From positions 176,805-240,804 of the forward strand of contig NZ_VNIA01000004.1 in the NCBI RefSeq assembly GCF_008124875.1: a stretch of 64,000 nucleotides of DNA, written 5' to 3'. Of this stretch, positions 62,332 to 64,000 are shown piece by piece (position 1 is the stretch's first letter; each line of letters opens with the position of its first letter). Source of the DNA: Tenacibaculum adriaticum (lineage in GTDB: Bacteria; Bacteroidota; Bacteroidia; Flavobacteriales; Flavobacteriaceae). The notes beneath the pieces are model-generated. The model ran no database searches, was not told the DNA's origin, and saw nothing but the letters and a program-made list of their open reading frames with translations. The translations under genes were made by a program, and so were the position numbers.

Positions 62332-62769
62332 ATGGCAAAAGAAGTAAGTAAATTAGTTAAACTACAAGTAAGGGGAGGTGCTGCGAATCCGTCGCCACCA
62401 GTTGGACCCGCTTTAGGTGCTGCCGGTGTTAACATCATGGAGTTCTGTAAGCAGTTTAATGCACGTACACAGGACAAACAAGGTAAAGTTTTACCAGTTG
62501 TTATTACAGTTTATACAGACAAGTCTTTCGAATTTGTAGTAAAAACTCCACCAGCCGCAGTACAATTATTAGAAGCGGCCAAAGTTAAAAAGGGTTCAGG
62601 AGAGCCTAATAGAAAAAAAGTAGCAAGTGTTTCTTGGGATCAAATCAAAGGAATTGCAGAAGACAAAATGGTAGATATGAATGCCTTTGAAATTGAATCT
62701 GCAATGAGAATGATCGCTGGTACTGCTCGTTCTATGGGATTAACAGTAACAGGTGATGCACCTGCATAA
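62332..62769 (+). CDS. rplK: 50S ribosomal protein uL11
   Basis: A 145-residue protein, with [20 protein letters not shown] near residue 16-35 as the family signature and the C-terminal RNA-binding domain (ANFEVES-type [16 protein letters not shown]). It binds the GTPase-associated region of 23S rRNA. It lies in the order nusG-rplK-rplA-rplJ, conserved across bacteria. Confidence 0.99.
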   Translation: MAKEVSKLVKLQVRGGAANPSPPVGPALGAAGVNIMEFCKQFNARTQDKQGKVLPVVITVYTDKSFEFVVKTPPAAVQLLEAAKVKKGSGEPNRKKVASVSWDQIKGIAEDKMVDMNAFEIESAMRMIAGTARSMGLTVTGDAPA

Positions 62770-62789
62770 ACTTTAAAAGATATTTAGAA

Positions 62790-63482
62790 ATGGCAAGATT
62801 AACAAAAAAGCAGAAAGAAGCTTATGCTAAGATAGATAGCTCTAAAGTTTATGACTTAAAAGATGCATCAGCATTAGTTAAAGATATTACAAATGTAAAA
62901 TTTGATGCATCTGTAGATTTAGCTGTACGTTTAGGAGTAGATCCTCGTAAAGCAAATCAAATGGTACGTGGGGTAGTAACATTACCACATGGAACAGGTA
63001 AAGATGTAAAAGTTTTAGCATTAGTTACTCCAGATAAAGAAGCAGAAGCTAAAGAAGCAGGTGCAGATTATGTTGGATTAGATGAATACCTTCAAAAAAT
63101 TAAAGGAGGATGGACAGACGTTGACGTTATTATTACTATGCCAAGCGTTATGGGTAAATTAGGTCCTTTAGGTCGTGTTTTAGGACCAAGAGGTTTAATG
63201 CCAAACCCAAAAACAGGTACAGTAACTATGGACGTAGCAAAAGCTGTTACAGAAGTAAAAGCTGGTAAAATTGACTTTAAAGTTGATAAAACTGGTATCG
63301 TTCACGCAGCAATTGGAAAAGTATCTTTTGATGCTGATAAAATCCAAGAAAATGCAAACGAGTTGCTTCAAACATTATTAAAATTAAAGCCAACAGCGGC
63401 AAAAGGAACTTATATTAAGAGTATTTTTATGTCTTCAACAATGAGTCCTAGTGTAGCTGTAGATGTAAAATCTGTATCGTAA
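62790..63482 (+). CDS. rplA: 50S ribosomal protein uL1
   Basis: A 230-residue protein of two domains, with [20 protein letters not shown] (about 129-148) as the signature. It forms the L1 stalk and in many bacteria represses the rplK-rplA mRNA. It starts 20 bp after rplK. Confidence 0.99.
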   Translation: MARLTKKQKEAYAKIDSSKVYDLKDASALVKDITNVKFDASVDLAVRLGVDPRKANQMVRGVVTLPHGTGKDVKVLALVTPDKEAEAKEAGADYVGLDEYLQKIKGGWTDVDVIITMPSVMGKLGPLGRVLGPRGLMPNPKTGTVTMDVAKAVTEVKAGKIDFKVDKTGIVHAAIGKVSFDADKIQENANELLQTLLKLKPTAAKGTYIKSIFMSSTMSPSVAVDVKSVS

Positions 63483-63502
63483 GGCAGTTAAATTTATAGA
63501 TC

Positions 63503-64000
63503 ATGACTAGAGAAGAAAAATCGCAAGTAATACAAGATTTAACAGCACAATTAGCAGATACTAATACCATCTATTTAGCAGATATATCTGGTTTAGATGC
63601 ATTAACTACATCAAACTTACGTAGAGCTTGTTTTAAAGCAAACGTACAATTGGCTGTTGTAAAGAACACTTTGCTTGAAAAAGCAATGGAAGCTTCTGAT
63701 AAAGATTTCGGAGATTTACCAACTGTATTAAAAGGTAATACTTCATTAATGATTGCTGAAGGTGCAAATGCGCCTGCAAAAGTAATTAAAGAGTTTCGTA
63801 AAAAATCAAAAGATCGCCCTTTATTAAAAGGTGCATTTGTTGAAGAGTCAGTGTATATTGGAGATGACCAATTAGATGCTCTTGTTAACATTAAATCTAG
63901 AGAGGAACTTATTGGTGAGGTTATCGGATTATTACAATCTCCTGCTAAGAACGTTGTTTCAGCGTTACAATCAGGTGGAGGTAAATTAGCAGGTATCTTA
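63503..64000 (+). CDS. rplJ: 50S ribosomal protein uL10, cut at the window edge
   Basis: The frame from the ATG at 63503 runs through the end of the window, 166 codons, beginning MTREEKSQVIQDLTAQLAD and containing NTLLEKAMEAS and PLLKGAFVEES. Usual length is about 172, so only the last few residues are missing. It forms the base of the L7/L12 stalk. It follows rplA by 20 bp. Confidence 0.97.
   Translation, partial: MTREEKSQVIQDLTAQLADTNTIYLADISGLDALTTSNLRRACFKANVQLAVVKNTLLEKAMEASDKDFGDLPTVLKGNTSLMIAEGANAPAKVIKEFRKKSKDRPLLKGAFVEESVYIGDDQLDALVNIKSREELIGEVIGLLQSPAKNVVSALQSGGGKLAGIL

Overview
The window is about 64 kb of AT-rich chromosome from a member of the Bacteroidota, most likely the family Flavobacteriaceae; genus is not resolved. 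Reasons: several genes have the Bacteroidota promoter (TTG, then about 19 bp, then TAnnTTTG); rpsU alone carries a perfect Shine-Dalgarno; several families are typical of the phylum (DUF2851, DUF5694, fused E1 alpha-beta 2-oxoacid dehydrogenase, an Arg-I-less integrase of the CTnDOT type); lipoproteins and secreted repeats are frequent.

Layout. 1-3.6 kb: edge of a secreted-repeat lipoprotein, a membrane Cache-LytTR regulator and a solitary tyrosine recombinase just 3' of tRNA-Pro. 3.7-19.7 kb: trxB, a tautomerase, an SDR-Crp/Fnr pair that recurs 10 kb later, an ENPP-type phosphodiesterase, a methyltransferase, trehalose metabolism (fused OtsA-OtsB divergent from a GH15 hydrolase), a VIT/CCC1 metal transporter with a small pore-loop membrane protein, a LysE exporter, a haloacid dehalogenase, the second SDR-Crp pair and an AraC/DUF2147/epimerase operon. 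19.9-22 kb: a small accessory island in which a HEPN ribonuclease-like gene overlaps a DUF5343 gene, beside an orphan gene, separated by attC-like hairpins with GTTGSCAAC boxes.

22-34.7 kb: a MarR-controlled fatty-acid oxidation operon (MarR, FadB-type, thiolase, acyl-CoA dehydrogenase) carrying an inserted four-helix-bundle gene bounded by 25-bp inverted repeats; divergent from it a Na+-type ABC exporter, an MscS channel, a sigma-54 activator without DNA-binding domain, then peroxiredoxin, thioredoxin-like and small-protein genes. 34.7-57.8 kb: palindromic intergenic repeats, surface/lipoprotein genes, a sodium:solute symporter, nitroreductase, branched-chain 2-oxoacid dehydrogenase, an M1-like pseudopeptidase fused to an outer-membrane barrel, LOG protein, uvrA, a translationally coupled PspC/K+ channel/RmlD run, an AGCS symporter, a ComEA-like HhH protein, a second acyl-CoA dehydrogenase and a lipoprotein alpha-amylase.

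57.8-64 kb is the translation core: rpsU, xer recombinase, hpf, tRNA-Thr/Tyr/Gly/Thr, tuf, tRNA-Trp, secE, nusG, rplK, rplA, rplJ (cut by the window edge). The best candidates for something undescribed are the HEPN/DUF5343 cassette with its attC-like hairpins, the paralogous Crp-SDR cassettes whose palindromic operators have diverged in step, and the inverted-repeat four-helix-bundle element.
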